A stretch of 64,000 nucleotides of DNA from Lottia gigantea (Eukaryota > Mollusca > Gastropoda > Lottiidae), in the NCBI RefSeq assembly GCF_000327385.1, contig NW_008706746.1, positions 2,347,814 to 2,411,813 on the forward strand, in the 5' to 3' direction. Positions 49,190-61,500 of this stretch are shown here, one piece after another; position 1 is the stretch's first letter, and each line of letters opens with the position of its first letter. The notes under the pieces are model-generated. The model was not told the origin of the DNA and ran no database searches. It worked only from the letters and a program-made list of their open reading frames with translations. Both the position numbers and the translations under genes were made by a program.

Positions 49190-51962
49190 ATGCTTAAAAA
49201 CACCGAAAACCACTCGGGGAATCCAGAACTTCGTTACAACGACACACCAGAGATTCATTCTTCAAAAAATGGCAATTTCAGAAAGGACTGTGTCACCAAA
49301 GAAGCAGCAATGGAGAGTGTTGGTGAAACTGAATCACCATTGACATCGGCTCAGCATTGTGAAGGTAAGATTATAAAACAATTATGTTTTCTATACTACG
49401 CTATACCACACGGATGTCCCCTTTTAGAATTTCGGTTTTATAAAACAGATAAATATTTACCAGTTTCCATTACCAAACATTGCCTGAAACTGCAAGGCTG
49501 ACATTTTATATAGTTTGAAGTCATTTGATACTGCCCAAATTCCTATCTGATGTTCATGCACGAAGTTTGATTAGTATAAACCAATCGAAACCAGTGTATT
49601 TTATCCTGTAGGTTTTGAGAATGTAGTAAATCAAGATGATATTATTTGTGAACACAATACATCAAATGCTTCATCTAATGATGACAAGAATAACGAATTA
49701 GAATTGCAAACAAACTACAATGATTTAGAGGAACATTCAGACACTGCAAAGTCGCACGAGACTAAACAGTAAGTTTAGTTATCATATAATTCGTTTCCAT
49801 TGTTGATGAATTAATAGAAGAATACATAGCCTACTTAATCAGCTATATATATGGTACGCTCCGCTTTGATGATTTAGTTTATTTCCGACTGAAACCATCA
49901 TCGTTGAAAACAAATGTGATTATTTTCACTTTCTAAAAATAGAACTCTGAAGTTGCCGTTGTTTCTGAAAACAGCATTAGTTATTGGTAATTGCTATTTG
50001 GCCACCTTACCATTTGGATTTCTTATTGGTTTAGGAGTTTTATTTGTTGAAATTATAGATGAATTTAATTCAACTCGTGCTGAAGCATTTCCTATTATTT
50101 CTGTTTATACTGGTTTTATGTTTGGTGGAGGTAAGAAATGTCGGATGTAGCTAAGGTATAAAATTTTCTTGTAGAAAAGAAAGACATCTTTCCTGATCCA
50201 ATTCAACCGCCACATTGCTGTGAATGTATTGAGATTGCCAATCTTAGTATTTTTCAACCTAAATCATCCCGATATGTAGTATAAGACTATCGAACAAAAA
50301 AAAACTGTCCACATTCGTTAGGAAATCTTTATATATTTATATATTTTCTATAACACGTACTATTTTCTAGTTGGAAACAACCATCTAGTAGTGATACCTC
50401 CCGATTCTCGCCTTTATATAAAATGTGTTTCTACATTTCAGGCGCGATTATGGGGCCATTGCTAAACAAGTATAATGCTGGTAAAATTATGATACTTGGA
50501 GCTGTTGGAATTTTGATCGGATGCATTATGTGTTCTTTCGCTCCTTCCATCATTGTCTTAGTCATTGCACAAGCCTTCACAGGTAACTTTTACCATAACA
50601 TTATAGTGTGAGAGCTGTTATCAACTTTCTTCTGTCTAGTCATCTTATTGTCCGATGCCTTAAGGATGTTATCACGTTATTCCTGTGTTTACATGTTAAT
50701 CGAAAACTTTGAATACAGCACCTGTAACAGAATTGTTACACAGTATTGAAATCGTATGCCAGTCATACCATACACAGTTGTAGACATAAGAAATATTGCG
50801 TAGCACGTGGTAATTTCAGTTTTCGATGAAATTAATATATTTAGTTTTCGATGAAATTAATATATTTATACTTACTATTTGGTTTGTTGTAGGTATTGGT
50901 CTCTCTCTTACGTTCGTACTGCCGTTCGCAGTTGTTGGTGAAATGTTTGAAAAAAGAAGGGTCATTATGATAACCACAGTGGGTGTTTTTTCCGCAATAG
51001 GCATAGTCTATTTCTCTCACCTTACTTCTACTTTAAACAATGAATTCGGCTGGAGAGGAACCTTTCTAATATTTGGTGCACTTTTCCTCAACTGTGTACC
51101 AATTGGAATGTTGATTATGATTTTCAGGACAAGACGAAATCGATTATTAGGCCCGCAGAAGCCTAATTTTAAATCATTGTTGAATTTTCATTTGTTCAAG
51201 AATCCTGCTTTTCTAGTATTTGCGTTTAACAGCTTCTTTGTTAACGGCATGTTCACAACTTTAGATATGTTTTTTATCGATATGTTAAGAAGCCGACATT
51301 TTGATATACGAAATGGTCCTTTTCTGTTGTCTGTCAATGGATTTGCAAATATTGGGTGTAGGATCTTTTTCACCCTGTTATCTCCATTGCTGAAATGTCG
51401 GCAAATGACAATTTTGCCATTTTGCCTTTTCCTGTGTTCAATGGTAGTGTTGGCGTATGCATATTTTGAAACGTATACTCAGTTGCTTGTCATCTGTATT
51501 ATGTTTGGATTTTTTTGGGGGAACTGTACCGTGCTTTACCCCGCTATTGTTTTAGAGATTTCAGGATTAAAGATGTATGCAACTGCTCTAGGGTATATAA
51601 ATTTTATTTGTGGCATGGCGGGATTCCTAGGCGGTCCTCTTGTAGGTAATGTATATTTATATTAATGAGCAACCTTCTATCGTTATTCGAAAATTTATCA
51701 TTTTTTAAACCTAACTAATTATATTAATTGTTGAGGCGTAATTATGCATGCTTAAATAATAACCTTGATACTGTGTATTTCAGGTGCTATAAAAGATGCT
51801 ACCAAATCATATAATATGGTATATTATTTATCTACTGGATTGGGTTTAATGTCCTGTGTTCTTACCATTCTAGTTATACTTTCTCGAAAATATAAAGAAA
51901 GAAAAGTAAAAATGGATTGGGGAAATGAGGCCAATAGTGAATTGATGACAAAACTACGTTAA
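49190..51962 (+). CDS. MCT-like transporter D (SLC16 fold), 6 exons
   Basis: Exons 49190-49364, 49612-49768, 49943-50130, 50442-50582, 50893-51645, 51784-51962; 530 aa, all GT-AG. The N-terminal cytosolic part is split over two exons, unlike A-C and E. The start is the first in-frame ATG (49190); the longer upstream frame has no ATG. TM1 has GLGVLFVEIIDEFNSTRAEA and GWRGTFLIFGA lies in TM5. TM8 has N373 and R377, so again the MCT Asp is lost and Arg kept. The position of the MCT1 TM1 Lys is Ile. Closest to E: 98 bp of exon 2 are identical. No transport substrate can be assigned. Confidence 0.9.
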
Positions 51963-53057
51963 CTATTTTGCAAAAACTATATTAACATGTGCAACTAAAT
52001 TTACAGCATTATGCTGTTTTCAAAATAGAAGTACCTGTATTTCCAAAAATACATTGTATTTTCACACACCACCCCACTATCACACGAAAGGCCTTAGTCT
52101 CTAGCATGCCACTGGAACTGACAATAAGCTTATGAAACAAGCCTATATAAATGCAGCTGGACTTTGATCGACAGAAAAATAAAAAAATTGCCGTAGGGTG
52201 GGGGGAGACTATTTACCAGTATTCCAATGTACCAGCATGCAGTTTCCGAGAAAGCAGGCGCTTTCAAACAAATGTTTTGTGAAACAAAAAACAATGTTTT
52301 TTGCAAACGCTCACGACGGATTAACCAAAGTTAATATGCCAATATATTCTTAATCCAAAGTCAAGCTGTTTATTTTATCCAAAACCTTAGTTTAGTATGT
52401 AAACTGTATTCTTTGATATGGCAATGCCAGGCCCGAAGCCAAGGTGGGGCTTGCCCCAATCTTGCCCTCCCCTCCCCCGAAACATTGTTTTAAATATATA
52501 TAAATTCATTTTACTGAGTTAAGGGGAATCTTAATCTTGAGCCTTAAAACGCGTAGGGAAATGTCAGGAAAGCCCTAAACAAACAATCTTGAACCTTAAT
52601 TTCGCCGGGTTTCCAGGTGTCTTATTCTCAAAATTTTCTTGTAGTCCCATATACAAACATTAAATTCGACAGGAAATGTGAGCAAATCACGTTTCAGGGA
52701 GTCAAATTCTCTCAAATTTTCTAGAGGTTCCCAGACTTGTGTGTCAAGGCGTCCTCGGCAGCAATAAAGGTAGCAATAACTCTATAGAGAGCACCACTGT
52801 ACAGAGTAACAATTCACAAAGGTTTCCGGCAGGGAAGGGGGGTACCTAAATTGCCCCCCCCCCCACCTTTTGATTGGACGTTTGCCCCACTCCCCAGAAG
52901 TACTACGGGCTACGGGCCCGGGAAATGCATGCATTATCTATTACTATCATAACTGACTCGTGTGCTTGCATATCAATTGACAAATCACCTGTTTCCATTT
53001 CACAAAGCTGAATAAAACGAATCTAACTACAGTGTTTGGATACTAAAGGGAATCACA
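51963..53057. other. intergenic, transporter D to E
   Basis: Holds the 3' end of D (an AATAAA near 52,181), the dispersed repeat 52433-52922 and, in the last ~130 bp, the promoter-proximal part of E. No other gene seen. Confidence 0.5.
52433..52922. repeat. dispersed repeat, copy 2, inverted relative to 46424-46800
   Basis: Ends are inverted (CAGGCCCGAAGCC at the left; GGGCTACGGGCCCGG at the right), with a poly-C run near 52,855. Shared blocks with the copy near 46.5 kb read in the opposite orientation. Confidence 0.55.
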
Positions 53058-56000
53058 ATGCGTGACTTTCAGGAACGCACTCCAGACGATCGAGAACTTG
53101 AAGTTTTTTCATACAGCAACGGCGATTTAGATTCTTCTAATTCCACTACAACCAGCGGTCCGAATGTTAGCAATAAATCTCACAATTCAGTCGAAGTATC
53201 GGATGATGTATTGGCCAGCCCCTGTTACCAAGATCAGTCGTCTTCCTCTGATGAAAATATAGGGTGTCAGAACAAGTTTGATGATTTGGGTATTCCTGAA
53301 TTGGAATGTAGAAATATAATGGTATCGAAGACAAACGAAAATTATGTGAATAAGAAAGAAACGTCGGACGAAACAAGCTCAAATATAAACATCGGTAACG
53401 CCCGGGGACATAAGAAGATCTACGTTAAAGATGACTCAAATCATGTTAGTGAAGATGAAAAACTTAAAGTGACACCAAACACCAAGGAAAAAAATGAAAT
53501 TGACAAGAATATTGGGCACATGCAAATCAAAACCGCGGCATCAGCAAATGGTTTTGATTGTGCTGCATTTCAAGACGACAACGATTATGATCCGGATAAT
53601 GCAACAACAGAAAACGTAACTTACCTTAGTACACATTCCAATAATTCAGAGCCGGAAGTGTGTATATGTGATACATATGCGACTCAAAAGTAAGTAAATC
53701 AGTGGCCTCTTTATAGCTGACCAAATTCTCATAGTACATGAACATTTTCGTAACAGTAGTTCAGATAGAGATGACCCTTTATACTGTTCATGGAAAAGGA
53801 ATACCGATAAAATAGTTGAAACATGCCTTACCGGTCATAATTATAGTTTTTCTACTTTCAGGAGTGCAGTGTACCGGTTTCCATTGTTTCTGAAAACAGC
53901 ATTAACGATTGGTAGTTGTTTCATGGCCTCTCTGCCGTTTGGATTTCTCATTGGTTTAGGAGTTTTATTTGTTGAAATTATAGATGAATTTAATTCAACT
54001 CGTGCTGAAGCATTTCCTATTATTTCTGTTTATACTGGTTTTATGTTAGGCGGAGGTGAGAATAGTGTTACACTTTATTTCCATTCTTTCCTAGATTATT
54101 CTAAATGTTTATCCACCTCTCGTACAAGGCCTACGTACTTGAATATTGTGAAGACTTGCTTTACCTACTTTGATAATGGTGGTGAGTATTAGAAGCTAAG
54201 TTTTTATGATTATTGCTCAGAAACATCTGTTAGATTCCAGGTGGAGGTAATAATAATAATAATAAATCTTTATTATCCCAAAAGGGCAATTCATTTTACA
54301 ACAAGGGAGATCTCGGATACAAAAAAAATAAATAAATAGGAACCACAAACAAATGAAACACAAACATAAATACAAACACTACCTAGAACATAGACACGGT
54401 TATTTTCACTGGAAAAAATGCCTTTAGAATTAAACTTTCGAAAAAGATAAAGAATAAAGGGCTCTGTTGCTTTTTGCAGAAAGGTCTTACTTTCTTACAC
54501 AAAATTTCGACATGCGCAGGCCTGAAAGGAAGTGCCTTGAAAACAACGTATCTCTTTTCAGGGGCAATATTAGGACCGTTTATAACCAGATATAATGGTG
54601 GTAAGATCATGGTGGTGGGAGCCATAGGAGCATTTATTGGTTGTATTATGTGCTACTTCGCTCCATCAATCATTGTCTTGGTAATTGGGCAAGGTTTAAC
54701 AGGTAATCGATTTGTGCTTATGTTACGTAAATACTGTACTTGTAGCACTCATCAAAAACTTGAACGGTGGGTTACATACAGTCACATTCATATGCATTAT
54801 GTCGGTACTTAAAAAATATAGCTTTTGCATGTGACTACTTTCTGAGCTATCATAAAACGCCTAGTCGTGGTGGAATTGCAAGACGTCTGAACAATTGGAC
54901 TGGTGCAAATGAATTCTTTCAGTATTCCTGAGGCACTAAAAGTTTAGAAAACCTTCCTTATATAGCTTCTGAAATGGGATTTGGCAACCTTCTGGCGAAG
55001 TCTGAATTGCTTGCAAATGAATTTTAATACATACATAATTTGTTATCAATATGCTGTAGGTATTGGTCTGTCTCTAACCTTCTTGCTCCCGTTCACTGTG
55101 GTTGGTGAAATGTTTGAAGAAAAAAGGGTTACCATGGTTACTGTTGTCAGTGTATTTATAGGAGTCGGCAATGTATATTTTCCATTTCTGATTTCCGTCT
55201 TGAATGAAGAATTCGGTTGGAGAGGAACCTTCTTGATAATTGGTGCATATTTTCTCAACTGTGTTCCAGTTGGTATCCTGATTATGATTTTCAGGAAGAG
55301 GCGAGATGGAAGTATCGGAGGCAGAGTTTTAGTAACTGTTATATCGCCATTTTTGAAATGCAAACGAATGACAATTTGGCCCCTATTCCTTTCCTTGTGT
55401 TCGGTGACAGTTTTGACATTTGCATATTTCGAAACCTATAATCAGTTACTTGTAATCTGTATTTTGTATGGACTTTTTTGGGGCAACTGTGCTGTACTTT
55501 ATCCTGCCATTGTCATGGATATTTCGGGACTGAAGATGTATTCAACTGCTCTAGGATACATCAATTTTATTGGTGGAGTTGCAGGAATGTTCGGTGGCCC
55601 GCTTGCAGGTGATACATATATTTTGCATTTCATTGTTTGAACAGCAGCATGGTAATTGTGGAAGATTTATGTTATGGTTTATACAGTCGAGTAACCTAAT
55701 TTCGTGGAAACCTATTTTTCGTGGATTTCCGGAAAGGATTAATAATTTACATGTGCGACCTCGCGTGACCTCCGCATTTACTTGTTTTGATAAACATGGG
55801 TTTCCTGTACAATGTCAGCTAGTAGAATGAATTCAGTAGTTTCAAGCAAGGTAATATGTATTGATGTATACTTTGACAAAAACAAAATGGCGGATTTCAC
55901 TTATTACCAAACGTCACCATCGGCCAAATTTCCTTATAATCCCAAGCGGTAATCGGAATTCCAAGTGTCGTCTGCTAGAATGTAGTCCAACGAATGATGT

Positions 56001-56706
56001 CACGTGATCAACTAGCGGATTCTGTGTCAGCAGAAAATTTCTATGGAACACAAAGTGGACCATATTCTTATGTTGTTTCAGTGACTTTTAGCAATAAATC
56101 ACGCTACGTATCTTATTTTGTCAGTCACTATTTTTTTTGTCACTAGTTATAATGAATTGATATTAAAGATAAATACTAAGAGAAGTTGATTATACCACCC
56201 TGTATCCATACAACGTGTTTGTCTAGACTTATTTATAGATCAAACATTGTACACGAAAATAGGTGAGGCATTCTGCCGCCGTTGCCGAGTTGGTTGCTCA
56301 TGAAATATTGGTCAAAGTGAAGGATTCATAAAGAAAATCGAAATAAACCAATTTTAATTATTTTGTAGAATATCTGAGGCAACATCTAAGGCATAAATTT
56401 TTTTTTTCGTTTTTTTAACTTTGACGAAATTCGGTGTTGAATCCTTATATCCACGAAAATAGGTTACACCACTGTACTCACTGCAATTGATTGTATAGGT
56501 TTCTAATTTTATATATTATTATAGCTTACTGGGACATTTGACATAATTTATTTTTCATTTCAGGTGCTATAAAAGATGCCACCAAATCATATAATATGGT
56601 ATATTATTTATCTACTGGATTAGGTTTAATGTCGTGTGTTCTCATTATTCTTGTCACTCTTTTGAGAAAATATCAAGAGAGTACAACAACAAATAGATCA
56701 GACTAA
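53058..56706 (+). CDS. MCT-like transporter E (SLC16 fold), 5 exons, lacks TM7 and part of TM8
   Basis: Exons 53058-53689, 53862-54055, 54562-54702, 55060-55608, 56564-56706; 552 aa, all GT-AG. It has the longest N-terminus of the family, about 211 polar, Ser/Asn/Asp-rich residues. TM1-TM6 match D (GLGVLFVEIIDEFNSTRAEA; GWRGTFLIIGAYFLNCVPVG). Exon 4 is 549 bp against 753 in D: exactly 204 bp (68 codons) are missing just after IFRKRRDG. This removes the end of the central loop, all of TM7 and the first half of TM8, with the frame kept. The Arg of TM8 survives. With an odd helix count the C-half topology should be disturbed, so E may be non-functional or altered. Splice sites and frame are otherwise intact, which argues for a recent loss or retained function. 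Confidence 0.88.
54247..54330. repeat. (AAT)n microsatellite with retroelement-like tail
   Basis: In transporter E intron 2. Several AAT units run into AAATCTTTATTATCCCAAAA and GGGCAATTCATTTTACAACAA, a pattern often seen at 3' ends of LINE/SINE copies. No coding part remains. Confidence 0.45.
55684..56474. mobile_element. Tc1/mariner-pogo-like MITE in transporter E intron 4
   Basis: 791 bp with imperfect terminal inverted repeats of about 25 bp beginning CAGT (CAGTCGAGTAACCTAATTTC against CAGTGGTGTAACCTATTTTC). Bounded by TA on both sides (55682-55683, 56475-56476). TA target plus CAGT ends fits pogo/Tigger-type non-autonomous elements. No transposase frame. Confidence 0.65.
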
Positions 56707-58507
56707 AGTTTCTTCGGCCATAGCTATGATCATTTAAAAGAAAGAAAACTTTACAGGAGAACTGTCTGCAATAATAAAATTATTATGGCCTCAGAGCATC
56801 AAATTTCCTTATTCAATTGCCTTGAATCTAAGAATATATTTTTGCAATTGTGTCATCTGATAATGTGCTGTAAGTAGTTTTTGGACAGAATACATTCTGT
56901 TGCGTTATTGTTGCATCAGGCAATAAAAGTCAGTCACGGGCATCGATTGAAACAGAAAAACAGAAAACATGGTCAAGAATCGCGTTTACGTCGCATAATC
57001 AGGATTATTCATAGCGACTTAGTAATATTTTTTTGCAAAGCTTTGTACACTTTTAATGAAATCACAGATAAAACTTTTTCTCCACATGATCATAACTTTA
57101 CTGACAGATATACCGGTACCAACAAGCACGATGACCCATGCAGTAGGAGCAAAGCGGGACGCTCTCATTGATTCGGAGTACGCCAACCACATGAAGAACT
57201 ATGGTTCCAAGAATAGTACAGCAACAGGTTGCGATTTGTGTATACCAGCAGAAGGCATTGGTAAAAGGACCCCCACCCCTCCCCCCATCTCCTCTTTGTT
57301 CAGTGTACACAGCAGAACTTCTGGTCATTAGGGACGCAATAGGCGGTAGGTTTCCATTCACATGCAATGATTTGGAAATATCCTTTTTACCTCTATATAA
57401 CTAACTAACTAGAACTAACTTCTCAATACCACTAAACCGGTTTAAAGGGACAGAGATACGCCATTTTTTTTTTTGAACAATCGTAAGGCCTACCTTAGTC
57501 TACCGGGATTTTCGTTTAGCTAAGCTAAAAGAGTTCCTTCAAATCCCATTCGAAACTATATATGGTCTGTTCTTATAGGCTACGGAAAGATTCAATGGCT
57601 TCGCACTACATTCGCGTGTTTTATTTCCACTGATCTATAGGCATAGGCCTAATTATTTTTATGGTTATTTCAATGTAAGAATTACCATACGTAGCTTCAA
57701 TCCATGTGTGTCCAGAATTTATCCGCGTTGAAAGTTAAAAAAAAAAAAAGTCTTCTTTTCTTGTAACTCTGCCATATATAGAAAATATTTTCTTTTCGGG
57801 CAGCGACCGAAAAATATCGGGAATCAACCCGAAAACAGGGAAAAATACAGGTAAAATTCGGGTGAAAATTTCGGGCAAATTTCGTCCTTCGTCCCGTTTC
57901 CGTAAACCTTTTGAAAGATAATTTTAGGCGTTCTGTTAATATTATGCATTATGCTATTAAGCAGGGGACACATTGTCCATAATTTACTGAAATAATTAAA
58001 CTTAAGTTATATTTCCATCTATTATCGGACTATCTCCATAATTGTTCTATAGTTTAAATTTCACGACTTCATAACTAAAATAATTGACAATATTATGTTA
58101 GCGGTATTGATATATTTTATATTCCATTTCCAAGCTATTCATTAACATTTATAACATTTATAATATTTTTTATATTTTATATTTTATTATAATATTTATG
58201 ACATGACGACAGTAAAATAATTGTCAGAAGACTTTAAATAAAAAATTAACTGGACCAAAATGAAAGTTGTCGTGATCGAAGTGAAGGTCGGAGAAGTCGT
58301 GGGTGTCGATATTTTTTCTCCATTTTCACAACTTCTATAGTCGTAAATACGAGATTAAACCCACTATCGAACGGAAATTAACAACATTGACTCTGTGAAC
58401 ACGGTAATCACGAGAGGTATCAAACGAGACATAGATCTTGTTGCGATTATCAGGCCGTCTTATACATATGATGAACGTCTGGACAATCATAGCTAAAAAC
58501 AAACAAG
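56707..58507. other. intergenic, transporter E to DDX24
   Basis: Contains the 3' UTR of E and the promoter of DDX24. A block near 57,790-57,900 has repeated CGGG/CCCG words and may be a degenerate element. No coding exon recognised. Confidence 0.45.
56773..56778 (+). promoter_or_regulatory. polyadenylation signal of transporter E
   Basis: AATAAA 67 nt past the stop codon of exon 5, at a normal distance. Confidence 0.5.
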
Positions 58508-61500
58508 ATGGCTGCGCCCATACACGTGAAAGCAAAGGGAAGGTGGAAGAAGGTTGAAATACCTTCAAATGCTTTTAGTGAAGAAGGATTTGACAATGTT
58601 GTGGCTTTAGAAGAGTTACATGATTATGATCTAATTCAAGGATATCCAGATCTCGAGGTTCTTTGATTTCTATATACCCCAATCAAGTTTGCGAATTATC
58701 GCCCTTGGCTTTAGTTAGCTCTAACTACATTGATTGAGCTTTTTTTTCTCTTATTTCATAAATATTCAAAATAAAATTTTCAACTGTATGCCATTTGTCT
58801 TTAAATGTCTTCGGTTAAATTTGAAATACTATTAGACCCACTTCCCTCCTAGAAAATTCATGGAAAAATCGATTCCTTTTGGGCTGAAAATTCACTTCTC
58901 TGAAATCATGTTTACAAGTAATAACTTATCTAGTGTTTAACATTTTCATCAACCTAATCACAATCAAAGATACTCAGCAGGCCCAGTATTTTATTATTCT
59001 TATACCATAACATCAATTCATGCGGAAATGATTGCCAAATTTAATTCAGTAAACATTGTAGTTAGAGAGTTAAGAAGCCAACAAATATATTTGGATTTAA
59101 TACCAAAGAATTAAAAAAAATTGTGAAGTATGTTCAAATCTGCTGTAGACATATAGATTAAAACTGAATTATATTTTGATTTACTTTATTAGCAATGTTA
59201 AAATGTTAAAAAGTGTGATCTTAACTTAATAACAGATGCATTTTATGCCAAATGTCAAAGTATTGTAGGTTGCAACAGGTTGAAAAACAGTTAAATCAGT
59301 TTCTTTTCCTATGAATTTTTGATTAGTTTACTTTTTTTGCTGCAGACATCAGACTCAGCTGTTTGTGTCGATCATCCAGAAGTAGACACACCAATTCAAG
59401 AGAAAACCAAACTAACTTATAAACAAGCCAAAAAATTGCGCAACAGAGAAAAGAGAAAAAAGAAGAGAAAATTAAGGAAACTTGAAAGAACTGAAAAGCC
59501 AGTCTCTGACTCTCAGACTGAAGTGATTGACAAGGGTGAAACTGAAGCGAAAGATGGAGGAAACACGACAAAGAAAAGAAAAAATAAAGGTTAGCACAAG
59601 CTTTTATTTAAAGTGTCAGTCTGTGGGTGTCAGCTTTAAGGAATAGGACTATTCTGTTACATGTCTATCAAGAACCGATGATATGTCAAAGGTCATAGAC
59701 TTCAAAATATACCAAGAAAATTTGTTGATACTCTCTCTTTAAAGGACTTAAAGGGAGTTAAAGATCCTTTATTAGTTATTTCAATTTCCATCATTCTTAT
59801 TTACTTAAGTGTGTAAACCTTGATATATGTGATTTAAAATAAAAACATATGTGTAACTATTGAAAAGCATTCAGATAAAAATTACCAATAAATAACCTTT
59901 TATTTTCATTTTGTTTTGATGCTCAGTTATTTTTATCACATTGAATTGCATTAATTATGTATGTTATGTCATGTATGAAATGTTACAGATAAAGAGGATG
60001 GATCTAAAGCAAAGAAATGTAAAAAGGCAAATTATACTTCTCGATCAACTATAGATGAAGATGAGTTACCTCCCTTACAGAACTATCCTCAAGGTTTGAT
60101 ATTTTACCTCTTGTGAATGTAGAAATTCATTATAAGCATGTATTGTTGACACTTGTTTTTAATTTGAAATAAACATAGTGTATTTGCACCATAGGTTTAG
60201 CATTGTGAGAAATATGGGGTATGTATCTAAAAAATACTGTTTTTTCAGCTGGATTGGACAATATACAGTTTTTGATAAAAAAGCACGCTATCCAGAAAAA
60301 AAAATGGCGTTAATCAGGTGAAGAAAAAATAGTGACACATCATTTTATTTCATATACTATGTTTATATTTATTCTATGTAATGTAATTTCATTCTGGAGT
60401 TTCATTGAAAGAGTGAAAAAAAAATTCAGTATTTATTATGTTATCATGGAATATGTTTTTAAATAGGTATGGAAGCTTGGAAGAATTTGTTTGTTCCAAC
60501 ACCAGTGTTATGGGCATTAAAAAGTGAAAATATGGTAGCTCCAACATCCATTCAAGCCCTGAGCATACCACATGCTATTAGAGATAGATTAGATATCCTA
60601 GGAGCTGCAGAAACAGTAAGAGTTTTTCCCTTTTCTTGATGAAAATTGGAACATCAAGACTGTAAAACTATGATGTGAAATAGATTTTCCCAAATATTTG
60701 TCATTAATTGTCCTGAGAGTAATTTACCTCATTGTCCATTGTATGATGTTTCTCACCTTTATTATCCATTATCCTATATAGGCCCTACTCTCACAGTGAA
60801 AGTTTTTGTTATAAATCAAAAGTCGCTCCGACAAAATTGTAACAAAATCAAACCTATCGTATAACATCACGTGATAAACAGATAAATGTAAATAAATATG
60901 GCGCATTCCAGTCGAAAAGTGGCCATTTAGGTTAGAAAATGTCTTAAGACCATGAGAAACGTATATAGACTTATATTGTACAATTAGAAAGTGTTTCAAA
61001 ATAGAGAATGGAGCCATTTAGGTAGTATAAGTGTCGTCCGGATGCTGGTGTCAGTAGTGAATGTGTGAATTTGGAGAGAATTGACCAGTAGGCTCCTTTA
61101 TTTTATTCACATTTTTGTAGATTCACTTCAGATATACTGTTGCTATATTGTATAGTTGTGTAATGGATCCTTTTTTATTTATTTTAATTTACCTCAAAAC
61201 TAACTAATTTGGAAGTCATTTAAATATTGATATATTTATAGCAATTCTTCTATTAATAAATACTTTTCATTAATTATTTATTCCCTAAACCACCCCTTAG
61301 GATGAAAATACAAAACCATTGTCTAAAATATAGTGTTGTTATTTATTTTTTTAGAATGTTTAATTTGACCAGGAGGGAAAATATGTTATGTAAAAAGTTC
61401 CTATCAAGCAACATTTTATTTATTGCGAAGAGATTAAATCACCCTATTTACTGATTCAGTTCAGATTTATTTTACTTATTTCTATAATAAAAAGAAATCA

